Positions 1 to 8,854 are shown, counted from the first letter of the stretch. The stretch: 47,938 bases of DNA from an uncultured Acidobacteriia bacterium (GCA_903882645.1 CAIRXZ010000094.1:1-47938), one strand, 5' to 3'. The notes: generated by a model from the sequence alone, not told the origin. Numbers and translations are program-made.

Positions 1-672
1 ATCTTCGCCAACATCCTGCTGGCCGACGAAATCAACCGCACGCCGCCGAAGACGCAAAGCGCCCTGCTCGAAGCGATGCAGGAGCTTGCCTGCACGGTGC
101 GCGGCAACAACTACAAGCTGGCGCCGCCGTTCTTCGTGCTGGCCACGCAGAACCCCATCGAGCTCGAAGGCACTTATCCGCTGCCCGAAGCGCAGCTCGA
201 CCGCTTCCTGTTCAACACCGTGCTGGACTATCTCACGGCCGACGAGGAGATGCAGGTGATCGACCTGACCACCACCACGCACGTGGCGGAGGCGAGCCCC
301 GTGACGAACGCGGAAGAAATCCTGGGGTTCCAGCAGTTGGTACGCATGGTTCCCATCGGCGAAAGCGTGGCGCGGCACGCGGTGGAGATGGTGCGGGTGA
401 CGCGCAGCAGCGATGAAAGCTCCCCGGATTTCGTGAGGAAGTACGTGAACTACGGCGCCAGCGTGCGCGCCGCGCAGTTCCTGGTGCTGGCCGCCAAGGC
501 CAGGGCGCTGATGCACGGCCGGTACCACGTGACATACGACGACATCCGCTCGCTGTATATCCCGATCCTGCGCCACCGCATTTTGCTGAACTTCCACGCC
601 GAATCCGACCGTTTGAAGCAGGACGATATTTTGAAGCGGGTCCTGGAGTGGAAGGCTTCGCCGCGGGAGTAG
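1..672 (+). CDS. MoxR-family AAA+ ATPase (5' truncated)
   Basis: The reading frame is open from base 1, so only the C-terminal 223 residues are present and the Walker A region lies outside the window. It starts just before the Walker B stretch (LLADEINR, then [15 protein letters not shown]), followed by the sensor-1 region ([11 protein letters not shown]) and the helical lid, all typical of MoxR. Members of this family act as chaperone-like ATPases that mature or activate partner proteins with VWA domains. The downstream DUF58 and BatA-like VWA genes fit this classic moxR-DUF58-VWA arrangement. What is odd is that a GxxExxY gene on an inverted-repeat unit has come between moxR and DUF58; the moxR stop codon sits on the edge of the left repeat. 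Confidence 0.93.
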   Translation: MFANILLADEINRTPPKTQSALLEAMQELACTVRGNNYKLAPPFFVLATQNPIELEGTYPLPEAQLDRFLFNTVLDYLTADEEMQVIDLTTTTHVAEASPVTNAEEILGFQQLVRMVPIGESVARHAVEMVRVTRSSDESSPDFVRKYVNYGASVRAAQFLVLAAKARALMHGRYHVTYDDIRSLYIPILRHRILLNFHAESDRLKQDDILKRVLEWKASPRE

Positions 673-776
673 TTATTACCGCCGAGGCGCGGAGACGCGG
701 AGTTTCTAGAGTCGAACGAGGAACACAGTGGCCGCGGTTTTCAAGGCAAGACCAGAGAGCGCAGAGGGAGCGGAGG
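672..776 (+). repeat. Left arm of inverted repeat flanking the GxxExxY gene
   Basis: About 105 bases from the last base of the moxR stop codon into the first codons of the GxxExxY gene. The outer part reads GTTATTACCGCCGAGGCG, continues with GGAGACGCGGAGTTTCT, and the inner part ends GCAGAGGGAGCGGAGG. The reverse complement of 1197-1298 has the same blocks in the same order. The outer ~35 bases match closely, the middle is diverged, and the inner ~18 bases match again. Purine-rich gacgcggag repeats of this kind are known to surround GxxExxY genes in many bacteria. Confidence 0.75.
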
Positions 777-1297
777 ATCGTGTTGCCCCGGAGCCGCGGC
801 GGTTGGATCGACTTACAGAACAGATCATTGGCGCCGCTATCGAAGTACATCGGCAGTTGGGACCCGGCTTGATGGAATCGGCCTATGAGGAGTGTCTTTG
901 CTATGAGTTGAGTCAGCTTGCCTTGCCGTTTCGACGGCAAGTTCAACTGCCGATTTCGTACAAAGGGATCAAGCTCGATTGTGGGTACAAGATGGATCTG
1001 GTGGTGGACGATTCAGTGGTCCTCGAGCTCAAAACCGTTGACCGCTTGCTCCCGGTCCATACCGCGCAGTTGCTCACGTATCTGAGACTCTCCGGCAAGA
1101 CCGTTGGCTTGTTGCTGAATTTCAACGAACCCGTCTTACGCAAGGGCATAAAACGTCTGGTACACCATTACGCCGAGTCCGGGGAAGAGGCACGCACCTC
1201 CGCTCCCTCCGCGCGCGAACCTCGGGAAGAAACAAAAGCTGGAACCGTAGACGAACATAGAGAAACTCGGCGTCTCGGCGTCTCGGCGGTGAAATAA
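728..1297 (+). CDS. GxxExxY family protein
   Basis: A 189-residue protein carrying the GxxExxY core: LTEQIIGAAIEVHRQLGPGLMESAYEECL, then YKMDLVVDDSVVLELKTVDRL and TYLRLSGKTVGLLLNF. The pattern of acidic and lysine residues (D...ExK) resembles a PD-(D/E)xK nuclease fold, but the biochemical role of the family is not established. The chosen start is a GTG at 728; no good ribosome-binding site is visible and the true start could be further in, because the core begins near residue 27. The first ~16 and last ~35 codons lie in the flanking inverted repeats and look non-conserved, as if the gene reads through the arms of its carrier element. It splits moxR from DUF58, so it is probably a later insertion. 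Confidence 0.85.
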   Translation: MAAVFKARPESAEGAEDRVAPEPRRLDRLTEQIIGAAIEVHRQLGPGLMESAYEECLCYELSQLALPFRRQVQLPISYKGIKLDCGYKMDLVVDDSVVLELKTVDRLLPVHTAQLLTYLRLSGKTVGLLLNFNEPVLRKGIKRLVHHYAESGEEARTSAPSAREPREETKAGTVDEHRETRRLGVSAVK

Positions 1298-1298
1298 C
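1197..1298 (-). repeat. Right arm of inverted repeat flanking the GxxExxY gene
   Basis: Read on the minus strand this begins GTTATTTCACCGCCGAGACG and continues through GAGACGCCGAGTTTCT, then GCGCGGAGGGAGCGGAGG, mirroring 672-776. It ends one base before the ATG of the DUF58 gene and encodes the C-terminal tail of the GxxExxY protein, including its stop codon. Confidence 0.75.
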
Positions 1299-1299
1299 C

Positions 1300-2190
1300 A
1301 TGCTCCAACGATTCCTCGATCCCGACACGCTGGCTTCCATCTCGGGGCTCGATCTTGTGGCCAAGACGGTTGTCGATGGGTTTGTGGCTGGGCTGCACCG
1401 GTCCCCGGATTTCGGGTTCTCCCAGGAATTCGCGGAGTATCGCGCGTATTCGCCGGGGGACGATCTTCGGCACGTGGATTGGAATGTCTTCGCCCGCACC
1501 GAGCGCTGCTATCTCAAGCGCTACCGCGGCGAAACGAACTCGCAACTGCTGGTGCTGCTCGACACTTCGGCCTCCATGGCGTACGGATCGCAGGAGGTCC
1601 ACAAGCTCGACTACGCGCGATTCGTGGCGGCGTCGCTATGCTACCTGGCCAACGTGCAGCGCGACGCGGCGGGGTTGATCGTCTTCGACGAGGACGTCGC
1701 CAATTATGTCGCGCCTTCCACCCGCCAGGGGCAACTGTTCCGGCTGTTGCACGCCATCGAGAAGGCGGAGCCTGGAACGCGCACGAATTTCGTCAAGCCG
1801 TTCATTCACTTTCAGAATTACCTGCATCGGCGCGGGATCGTGGTGGTGCTCTCGGACTTCTACGAAAAGCCGGAGGTCATTGTCCGCACTGTTGAGCCGC
1901 TGCGCCACCGCGGCAACGAGGTGATCCTGTTTCAGGTGCTGGACCCGCAGGAGATCGCGCCGAAGTTCCGCGATCCGGTGCTGCTGGTGGACATGGAGAA
2001 CGCGGCCTCCTCGCTGGAGGTTTCCCCGGAGTACGCCCGCCACGAATACCGGAACCGGATCGCTTCGCACATTCAGGCCCTGAGGGACCAGACCAAAGCG
2101 GCGGGGATGGACTACTTCCTGATGGACACCTCGCGGCCGCTCGATGAAGGGCTGCGCGAGTACCTTGCGATCCGGCAGGGGAGGATGTAG
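1300..2190 (+). CDS. DUF58 domain-containing protein
   Basis: A 296-residue soluble protein with the DUF58 signature around residues 47-80 (YRAYSPGDDLRHVDWNVFAR, then YLKRYRGETN), followed by a VWA-like metal-binding site DTSAS at residues 88-92 (LLVLLDTSASM). DUF58 proteins are usual partners of MoxR ATPases and membrane VWA proteins. The exact function is unknown; proposed roles are in envelope complex assembly. The ATG at 1300 follows directly after the right inverted repeat, so its original ribosome-binding site may have been replaced when the GxxExxY unit arrived. The stop codon abuts the ATG of the next gene. Confidence 0.93.
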   Translation: MLQRFLDPDTLASISGLDLVAKTVVDGFVAGLHRSPDFGFSQEFAEYRAYSPGDDLRHVDWNVFARTERCYLKRYRGETNSQLLVLLDTSASMAYGSQEVHKLDYARFVAASLCYLANVQRDAAGLIVFDEDVANYVAPSTRQGQLFRLLHAIEKAEPGTRTNFVKPFIHFQNYLHRRGIVVVLSDFYEKPEVIVRTVEPLRHRGNEVILFQVLDPQEIAPKFRDPVLLVDMENAASSLEVSPEYARHEYRNRIASHIQALRDQTKAAGMDYFLMDTSRPLDEGLREYLAIRQGRM

Positions 2191-4191
2191 ATGGGCTTTT
2201 TCGCGCCATGGTTTCTGGCCGGCGTGGCGGCGGTGGGGCTGCCCATCTGGCTGCACCTGCTCAAGAAGCACCGCTCGACGCCGCAGCCGTTCAGCTCGCT
2301 GATGTTTTTCGAGCAGCACATTCAAAGCTCCATCAAGCACAAGAGGCTGCGCTACCTGCTGCTGTTCGCGCTGCGCACGGCGCTGGTGGCCTTGCTGGCG
2401 CTCGCCTTCGCCAAGCCGTATATTCACCGGCGGGCGCTGCCCGCGAACCGCGCCGGCGAGGTGACCGTGATCGCGGTGGACAATTCGCTGAGCATGCGGG
2501 CGGACGGCCGTTTGGAAAGCGCCAAGCGGATGGCGAAATCGGCGATCGGGGGTTTGAGGCCCGGGCAGCGCGCCCAGGTGATGGCGTTCGGCGCGCGCAT
2601 GCAGGCCATGAGCGAGCTAACCGACGACCACGCCTCCCTCGGCGCCGCGGTGGACGCCATTGAGCCTTCCGACGCGCGCACCTCTTTCGCGGAGCTGACG
2701 CGCGCCGCGCGTTCCATCGCGCGATCGTTGCGCCTGCCGGTGTCCATTCAGCTCTTTTCCGACATGCAGCGGTCGGGCATGCCGTCCAACTTCAGCGATC
2801 TGCGGCTGAACGAGGACGTCCGCCTGGAGCCGCACCCGGTCGACAAGCAGGTCCCCAATTTCACGGTGGAGAACGTGGTGGCGCCCCGGCGCGTGTACGA
2901 CGGCAAGAAGCAGCGCGTGCTCGCCACCATCGCCGGCTTTGGGACGAAGAAAGCGGACCGGACGGTTTCTCTGGTCCTGAACGGCCGCGTGGTCGAGACC
3001 AAGGTGGCGACGGTCCCGGAAAACGGGCGCGCCACGGCGGAGTTCCTTTCGCTCGACGTCCCCCACGGACAGAACAGAGGCGAAGTGCGGATCGACCCGG
3101 CGGATGCGCTGCCCCAGGACGATCGTTTCTATTTCACGGTGGAACGCGTCGAGCCGCGCCACGCGCTTTTCGTTCACGAGGCGGATAACTCGCGCGGCCT
3201 CCTGTACTTTACCTCGGCGCTGGAGTCTTCGGGACACTCGGCCTTTATCATCGATTCGGCGTCTCCCGAGCAGGTAGCCAATGTTTCGCCGGCGCGGTAC
3301 GCATTCGTGGTTCTCTCCGACGTGGGCGCGCCGCCGGGCGCGTTTGAGAACGAGCTGCGGAGCTACGCGCAGGCCGGTGGATCGGTATTGATCGCGCTTG
3401 GCCGGAACTCGGCGGCGATTCCGCGCGTGCCGGTTGCCGGCGACCGGATCGAGGAGGCGCGCTACTCCGGCCGGGAAGGCGAACGGTTCCAGACGGCCTC
3501 CTGGCTGGACTCGTCGCACCCCGCGATTCTGGCCAACAACCGGTGGGAAGGCGTGAAATTCTACCAGTCGATCCGCGTGACGCCGGGCGACGCGCGCGTG
3601 GTTGCGCGGCTCTCCGACGAGACGCCGCTGCTGATCGAGCGCCAGGCGGGCCAGGGGCGCATCCTGATCTTCGCTTCCACCTTCGACAACGTGGCGAACG
3701 ATTTTCCGCTGCACGCCTCGTTCGTCCCGTTCGTGGAGCAGGTCGCGCGTTATCTCGGGCGGCTGGATAGCGGACCGGCGGCCGTGCTGGTGGGATCGTT
3801 CGGGGAGTTGCGCGACTCGAAGGCGAAGGGGGCCTCGGTCGAAGTGATCGATCCCACGGGCGCCCGCGTCCTGTCGCTCGAAGAGGGGGCCAGCGCCGAA
3901 AACATTCAGTTCACGGAGGCCGGTTTCTATGAGATTCATCGGCCCACGGGGCCTGAGACCGTGGCCGTGAATGCGGACCGCCACGAGTCGGACCTGGCCG
4001 CGGCGACCCAGGAGGATCTCGCATTGTGGGAAAATACCGCTCAAGGGACTTCCGCAGCGGGGGGATCCACCGAAACCGGGCAGAGAGACCTGTCGTTGTG
4101 GTGGTACATCATGATTGCGGCGCTGACGCTGGCGATAGCCGAGTCGTTGTTGGGGAACAAACACCTGTCGGTAGATAAAGAGGCGGCATGA
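2191..4191 (+). CDS. BatA-like membrane VWA domain protein
   Basis: A 666-residue membrane protein. The N-terminus is a BatA (aerotolerance regulator) domain with two membrane segments at about residues 5-24 and 55-74, joined by the characteristic basic LHLLKKHRST loop. A VWA domain follows, with the MIDAS DNSLS at residues 97-101. The middle looks like extracytoplasmic beta-rich and glutamine-amidotransferase-like domains (residues ~320-500), and a C-terminal membrane helix lies near residue 635 (WWYIMIAALTLAIAESLLG). It begins immediately after the DUF58 stop and its end overlaps the next gene by four bases (ATGA), indicating translational coupling in the moxR operon. Family members are thought to form membrane complexes controlled by MoxR. 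Confidence 0.9.
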   Translation: MGFFAPWFLAGVAAVGLPIWLHLLKKHRSTPQPFSSLMFFEQHIQSSIKHKRLRYLLLFALRTALVALLALAFAKPYIHRRALPANRAGEVTVIAVDNSLSMRADGRLESAKRMAKSAIGGLRPGQRAQVMAFGARMQAMSELTDDHASLGAAVDAIEPSDARTSFAELTRAARSIARSLRLPVSIQLFSDMQRSGMPSNFSDLRLNEDVRLEPHPVDKQVPNFTVENVVAPRRVYDGKKQRVLATIAGFGTKKADRTVSLVLNGRVVETKVATVPENGRATAEFLSLDVPHGQNRGEVRIDPADALPQDDRFYFTVERVEPRHALFVHEADNSRGLLYFTSALESSGHSAFIIDSASPEQVANVSPARYAFVVLSDVGAPPGAFENELRSYAQAGGSVLIALGRNSAAIPRVPVAGDRIEEARYSGREGERFQTASWLDSSHPAILANNRWEGVKFYQSIRVTPGDARVVARLSDETPLLIERQAGQGRILIFASTFDNVANDFPLHASFVPFVEQVARYLGRLDSGPAAVLVGSFGELRDSKAKGASVEVIDPTGARVLSLEEGASAENIQFTEAGFYEIHRPTGPETVAVNADRHESDLAAATQEDLALWENTAQGTSAAGGSTETGQRDLSLWWYIMIAALTLAIAESLLGNKHLSVDKEAA

Positions 4192-7100
4192 AACCTTTGG
4201 ATCGCTTGTCCGAGTATCTGGGCGCGCTGGAGCGAAGGCTTCGGTGGCTGGCGTTCACGCGCGGCGCGGCTCTTGCCGCGGGGGCCGCTTTGGGTCTGAC
4301 TGTCCTGGCGGTGCTGGTGGTCAATCACTACGCCTTTTCCAGTGTGAGCGTGGCCGGGGCGCGGGTGTTCCTGTTTCTCGGGCTGGCGTTCGCCTTGGCG
4401 GCGGGGCTGATTCTTCCGCTGATCCGCCTGAACCGCCGGCGCGCGGCGCGCGCGGCCGAGCGCAAGTATCCGCAGTTCGAGGAGCGCCTCCTCACGTTCA
4501 GCGAGCGCCTCCGGCAAGATCCGGCCGATCCGTTCCTGCCGCTGCTGGCGGACGATACGCTGAACATCGCACAGGACGCCGAGCCCAAGGGAGTGGCCAG
4601 GACCGGCTGGATTTTCAGCCTCTCTTCGGCCGCGGTTTTCGCAATCGGAGCGCTGCTGTGGCTGGGCGCTTCCGGCCCGGGCTTCCTGGGCTATGGAACG
4701 GCGTTGCTCTGGGGTGGTCTGCCCAAGGCCGGGATGAAGCCGTATTACGACATCGCCGTCGATCCGGGCAACCACACGCTGCGCAAGCGCGCCGACCAGC
4801 TTGTCCATGCGCGCTTGAAGGGCTTCACGGCTCCGGCGGTGCGCTTCTTCGGGAAGTACGCCAGCTCTTCAAAGTGGGAGCAGGCGGAGATGGGCGGCGA
4901 GCCGGGCGGCGCCGATTACCAGTTTGTGATCGCGGGCATTCCGGAATCCATGGAGTACTACGTCGAAGCCGGGGGTATACGGTCGAAGACTTACAGGCTG
5001 AACGTCGTGGACCTCCCCGCCGTAAAGCGCATCAAGGTCACCTACCATTACCCCGAGTGGACCGGATTGAAGGACATGGTCGAGAACCCCGGCGGCGACC
5101 TGCGGGCGGTAGAGGGAACCACGGCCGAAGTGGCGATCGAGACGGACAAGCCGCTGGCCAACGGCGCGCTGCTGCTGGACGACGGTTCGAAATTGCCGTT
5201 GCGGGGCGGTCCCGGCGGCGCGTTGACCGCCAGCGTGCCGATCCAGCGCGACGGCATGTATCACGTCGCGGCGGCCGAGAGCGGCGAGGACGTGCGGCTC
5301 ACCGAGGATTACTTCATCGAAGCCGAAAAGGACAACCCCGCGGAGGTCAAAATCACGCGGCCGGGACGCGACTTTCGCGCGTCGCCCATCGAGGAGGTAA
5401 CCATAGCGGTGGACGCCAAGGACGGCTTCGGCCTGCGCGACGTCGACCTGCACTACTCTTTCAACGGCGACGCGGAGAAGACGGTTCCGCTGCTCCAGAC
5501 CAAGGGTGCCAAGACGGCCTCGGGCAGCGCCACGATCGCGCTCGAAGACCTGAAGGCGCAGCCCGGCGACCTGGTGAGTCTGTATGCCACCGCGAAGGGC
5601 GCGCGGACCACGGCCAACACCGACATGTTCTTCATCCAGGCGGAGCCCTTCGAACGAAACTATTCGCAATCGCAGCAGGAAGGCGGCAGTGGCGGGGACG
5701 GAGACGACCAGCAAGGCGGCGGCGATCAGCAGATCTCGCAGCGCCAGAAGGAGATCATTACCGCCACGTGGAACCAGCTCAAGCCATCGGCGTCCGGCAG
5801 GAAAGACACGTCCGGGAACGCGGCCTTTCTGGCGCAGGTCCAATCCAAGCTGCGCGATCAGGCCAAGTCGCTCGCCGAGCGCATGCAGGCCCGCCAGCTT
5901 GAATCGGCCGGCGATTCGTTTAAGACGTTCGTCGATGCGATGAATGACGCCGCCGCGGCCATGGGGCCGGCGGCCGACAAGCTGAAGACCGCCAGTTGGC
6001 GGGACGCGCTCGCTCCGGAACAGAAGGCCCTGCAGTTCCTGCTGCGCGCCGAATCGACCAGGCGCGACATTGAGGTGGCGTTCGGGCAGCGCGGCGGCGG
6101 AGGCGGCGGAGGCGGCGGCGGAAACGGCGCCACGCGCGACCTCCAGGGGCTCTTCGACCTGGAACTCGATACCGAGAAGAACCAGTACGAGAACACCCGG
6201 CAGGCGCAATCCGCCGACCAGCGCCAACAGGCCATTGACGATGCGTTGCAGAAGCTTGAAGAGCTTGCCAGGAGGCAACAGGAACTGGCCGAGCAGCAGC
6301 GCCAGCAGGGCCAGCAGACTTCACAGCAGCGCTGGCAGCAGGAAATGCTGCGGCGCGAAGCGGAACAGCTTCGCCAGCAGATGCAGCAGTTGACGCGCAA
6401 CGATAGCGGCCAGTTGAGCCGCAACCAGCAGGGGCAGCAGGGTCAACAGGGCCAACAGGGGCAGCAGGGGCAGCAGGGTCAGCAAGGCCAGCAGGGGCAA
6501 CAGGGCCAACGCGGGCAGCAGGGCCAGATGGGGCAGCAGGGGCGGCAGGGACAGATGGGCCAGATGGGCGGCGGCATGGGCCAGCAACAATTGGAGCAGA
6601 CCCTCGAGCGGTTGCAACAAGCTCAAGAGGGCATGCGCCAGGCGGCATCGGCCCAGTCCGGTTCGCAGGCCGAGGCGGGCGCGCAACGCGCTGCCGCCAG
6701 CCTTCAGGACGCCCAGCGCATGCTCTCCGGCATACGGGGCGCGCAGGCGGGTAGCCAGGTGGAAAGCCTGGTCAACCAGGCCGATAATCTGGTGCGCCGT
6801 CAGCGGCAGTTCGAGCAGGATCTGCGCCGCGCTCTGGCCGGACAGGAGAAAGGCGAGTACCTCCAGCGCCCGGTGGCCGAGCAGCTTGCCGATCAGAAGG
6901 TGAGTGAAGCGCAGGAGCTCAAGCAGCTCGAGCAGGGCATGCAGAACGCCGTACGGGATCTGAGAAGCAGCCAGCCACAGGCCTCGACCAAAATGCGCGA
7001 GGCTCTGGCCGAGGAACAGCAGGCGGAAATGGCCCGCGACATGGAGCGCAACGCGCAGTACATTCGCAGCGGGAACGCCGCCTATGCAGCCTTGTCGGAG

Positions 7101-7859
7101 CTCAATATGACCGAGGGACTCGGCGACCTGCGCGACAGTCTGCGCGCCGTCCAGCAAGCCATGGGACCGGGCGGCCAGGGGCAACCCGGCCAGGACGGAA
7201 AGGCGATGGAACAGAGCCTGGCGCAGCTTGAGCAACTGCGGCAGCAGATGCAGCAGTTGCAGGCGGCCAGAGGCGCAACCCCGGGGCAGGGCCAGAATGG
7301 GCAGCAGCAGCTTCAGCGCGGCCAGCCGGGGCAACAAGGGCAGCAAGGGCAGGGGCAGCAGGGGCAGAGCCAGCAGGGGCAGGGCCAACAGGGCCAAGGC
7401 CAGCAGGGCGGCGGGCAGCCGGGCCAAGGGGGCCAGCAGAGCGGCCAATATGGCGCGCGGCAGAACGGCGGCCCGAATGGCGGACCTGGCGGCGCTTATT
7501 GGGGCGGGCCGGGGCCGATTGGGCCGAATTTCGTGGGCACATACCGGGGCGCGCTCGAAACGCTGCGCAACCTTCAGCAGCAATTCCGGGATGACCCGAA
7601 CGCCCCCATCACGCGCGATGTGGGAACGTTAATCCGCGACATGACGCGCCTCGACCCCAACACCTACGTAAATGACCCGCTGCTATCCGAGCGCATCAAC
7701 GCAGCCGTGCTCACGGGCATCGAGCAGGTGGAGATGGAGCTTCGCCGCAAAGTAGACGAGGCCGACGGCAGCGTTCGGAGCCAGGGCGGCGAGGCCGTGC
7801 CGCAGGGCTACGCCGAAGCCGTGGCGGAGTATTTCCGCAAGCTCAGCAAATCGAAGTAG
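4188..7859 (+). CDS. Giant DUF4175-like membrane protein with Gln/Gly repeats
   Basis: A 1223-residue protein that ends the moxR-DUF58-BatA operon. Three hydrophobic segments lie at about residues 22-46, 52-76 and 141-163, followed by a large presumably periplasmic part. From residue ~560 it is rich in Gln, Arg and Glu with coiled-coil character, broken by a poly-Gly run near residue 634 and two QQGQQG blocks at residues ~746-800 and ~1031-1087. The order of membrane pairs plus a long Gln-rich coiled coil resembles DUF4175 (TIGR02302) proteins. The C-terminal ~100 residues are non-repetitive and look folded. Function is unknown. The Met start overlaps the preceding stop (ATGA). Confidence 0.88.
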   Translation: MKPLDRLSEYLGALERRLRWLAFTRGAALAAGAALGLTVLAVLVVNHYAFSSVSVAGARVFLFLGLAFALAAGLILPLIRLNRRRAARAAERKYPQFEERLLTFSERLRQDPADPFLPLLADDTLNIAQDAEPKGVARTGWIFSLSSAAVFAIGALLWLGASGPGFLGYGTALLWGGLPKAGMKPYYDIAVDPGNHTLRKRADQLVHARLKGFTAPAVRFFGKYASSSKWEQAEMGGEPGGADYQFVIAGIPESMEYYVEAGGIRSKTYRLNVVDLPAVKRIKVTYHYPEWTGLKDMVENPGGDLRAVEGTTAEVAIETDKPLANGALLLDDGSKLPLRGGPGGALTASVPIQRDGMYHVAAAESGEDVRLTEDYFIEAEKDNPAEVKITRPGRDFRASPIEEVTIAVDAKDGFGLRDVDLHYSFNGDAEKTVPLLQTKGAKTASGSATIALEDLKAQPGDLVSLYATAKGARTTANTDMFFIQAEPFERNYSQSQQEGGSGGDGDDQQGGGDQQISQRQKEIITATWNQLKPSASGRKDTSGNAAFLAQVQSKLRDQAKSLAERMQARQLESAGDSFKTFVDAMNDAAAAMGPAADKLKTASWRDALAPEQKALQFLLRAESTRRDIEVAFGQRGGGGGGGGGGNGATRDLQGLFDLELDTEKNQYENTRQAQSADQRQQAIDDALQKLEELARRQQELAEQQRQQGQQTSQQRWQQEMLRREAEQLRQQMQQLTRNDSGQLSRNQQGQQGQQGQQGQQGQQGQQGQQGQQGQRGQQGQMGQQGRQGQMGQMGGGMGQQQLEQTLERLQQAQEGMRQAASAQSGSQAEAGAQRAAASLQDAQRMLSGIRGAQAGSQVESLVNQADNLVRRQRQFEQDLRRALAGQEKGEYLQRPVAEQLADQKVSEAQELKQLEQGMQNAVRDLRSSQPQASTKMREALAEEQQAEMARDMERNAQYIRSGNAAYAALSELNMTEGLGDLRDSLRAVQQAMGPGGQGQPGQDGKAMEQSLAQLEQLRQQMQQLQAARGATPGQGQNGQQQLQRGQPGQQGQQGQGQQGQSQQGQGQQGQGQQGGGQPGQGGQQSGQYGARQNGGPNGGPGGAYWGGPGPIGPNFVGTYRGALETLRNLQQQFRDDPNAPITRDVGTLIRDMTRLDPNTYVNDPLLSERINAAVLTGIEQVEMELRRKVDEADGSVRSQGGEAVPQGYAEAVAEYFRKLSKSK
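6424..6585 (+). repeat. In-frame QQG-coding tandem repeat 1
   Basis: Irregular tandem copies of a 9-base unit (cagcagggg / caacagggc) that translate to repeated Gln-Gln-Gly, drifting to Gly-Gln-Met near the end. Synonymous changes between units indicate selection at the protein level. Confidence 0.85.
7270..7450 (+). repeat. In-frame Gln/Gly-coding tandem repeat 2
   Basis: A second, looser block of Gly-Gln-rich repeats in the DUF4175-like gene, mixing QQGQ, GQGQ and QPGQ units, before the non-repetitive C-terminal domain. Confidence 0.8.
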
Positions 7860-7873
7860 CCGGGGCTTTCGCC

Positions 7874-8299
7874 TCAGAAGGGCGTCCGCCATCGAAGGCC
7901 GGGGAACCGCGCATAATCGCGGTCCAGGGTGATCCACTCGCAGCCGTACTCGATCGCCACGGCGGCGAACCAGGCGTCCTGGACCAGTCCGCCGGATGCG
8001 TTTGCGCGCTGGCAGAGACCGCGGAATATCCCCCAGTGACGGTCTCCCGGCTGAATCACCTGGCAATGCGGCTGGTCGAGCAAAATCTGGGCGTAGGCCA
8101 GGACGGTTCCCAGCGGCTCCGGCGGCTTGAAGATCCGGGCGTGGGTCGTGATCCTGACGACGGCTGCGAGCGCCTGGGGCGACATGCCGTAGGCGGTGTC
8201 GGAGCGCACCACCGACTGAAGCCAAGCCCGGCACTTCTCGTGATTCGGAGCATCTTGCCGAAATGCCCCAATGAGCACGTTGACGTCCGGAAGGATCAC
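7874..8299 (-). CDS. PIN-domain toxin, VapC type
   Basis: A 141-residue PIN-domain protein. It opens with the acidic motif VILPDVNVLIGAF and ends with DAWFAAVAIEYGCEWITLDRDYARF, which together supply the acidic residues expected of PIN ribonucleases. The chosen start is a GTG at 8299 whose last bases overlap the antitoxin stop (GTGA), a common toxin-antitoxin arrangement; an in-frame ATG at 8323 would add eight residues inside the antitoxin gene. VapC toxins cleave RNA and are neutralised by the cognate antitoxin encoded just upstream. It is transcribed convergently to the DUF4175-like gene, only 14 bases away. Confidence 0.88.
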   Translation of the reverse strand: MILPDVNVLIGAFRQDAPNHEKCRAWLQSVVRSDTAYGMSPQALAAVVRITTHARIFKPPEPLGTVLAYAQILLDQPHCQVIQPGDRHWGIFRGLCQRANASGGLVQDAWFAAVAIEYGCEWITLDRDYARFPGLRWRTPF

Positions 8300-8544
8300 T
8301 TGATTCCGTCCAGGATGTCCCAAAGGGCGGCGCTGTTGTTCAAATCCACGCCGGGCAGCGGCCCCTCGCCGCCCTTGGAGACGGGGAGGATGGCCTCGCG
8401 CCGCGCGCGCGCGTGCTTCGCTTGGGCCAACTCCAGGCGAAGGCCCTTTTCGATCAGGGAAGTCAAAGTCTCACCCCGCCGCCCGGCCTCCCGCTTGGCC
8501 TTCGTCAGGAGGGCGTCGTCTAAACGCACCGTCGTCCTCGTCAT
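8296..8544 (-). CDS. Ribbon-helix-helix antitoxin
   Basis: An 82-residue protein with an N-terminal ribbon-helix-helix motif (MTRTTVRLDDALLTKAKREA, then GETLTSLIEKGLRLEL), which would bind the operator as a dimer, and a C-terminal tail that would wrap the PIN toxin. I start it at the ATG at 8544 because conserved sequence begins there and a perfect palindrome sits against the start codon. In-frame ATGs at 8556 and 8583 exist but would place the palindrome inside the gene. It overlaps the toxin gene by four bases. Confidence 0.85.
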   Translation of the reverse strand: MTRTTVRLDDALLTKAKREAGRRGETLTSLIEKGLRLELAQAKHARARREAILPVSKGGEGPLPGVDLNNSAALWDILDGIK

Positions 8545-8557
8545 ATGTCTAGACATA
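8544..8557 (-). promoter_or_regulatory. Palindromic operator of the toxin-antitoxin pair
   Basis: A perfect 14-base palindrome, TATGTCTAGACATA, touching the antitoxin start codon. Short palindromes at the antitoxin start are typical binding sites for ribbon-helix-helix antitoxins that repress their own operon. The assignment is inferred from position and symmetry. Confidence 0.65.
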
Positions 8558-8854
8558 CCACATTCGGCGTCCGCGGGCGTCATGCCGGCACGCGGCGAGC
8601 GCGGGACATGAAAATGGCGGGATTGCGGATTCCGACGGATCTTCCGGCAGACGTAGGGTGCAGTTTTGGCGTTAATGATCCGGGGTGAAACAACTTATGC
8701 GCAGATGTGGGAAGGGAAGCTTCTGCCTACATCGGAGCAGAAGCCATGGATCTGCCGCTGTGGCGAGAGGCGTTTGGCGCCGTTGGTCTTGACTCTTCGC
8801 ACAGCATGCATCGGGGTGGCAGCACTGGACCAGGACCGGGCCGAGGCGACCTGG
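8558..8854. other. Intergenic region without a supported gene
   Basis: About 300 bases between the antitoxin operator and the 3' end of the sigma-54 activator gene. It should hold the antitoxin promoter. Short open frames are present but show no recognisable motif, signal peptide or ribosome-binding site. Confidence 0.5.

Noticed and set aside
2617-4164. 515-codon open frame antisense to the BatA-like gene
   Set aside because: GC-rich third positions create long antisense frames here; the sense strand has recognised domains and operon overlaps.
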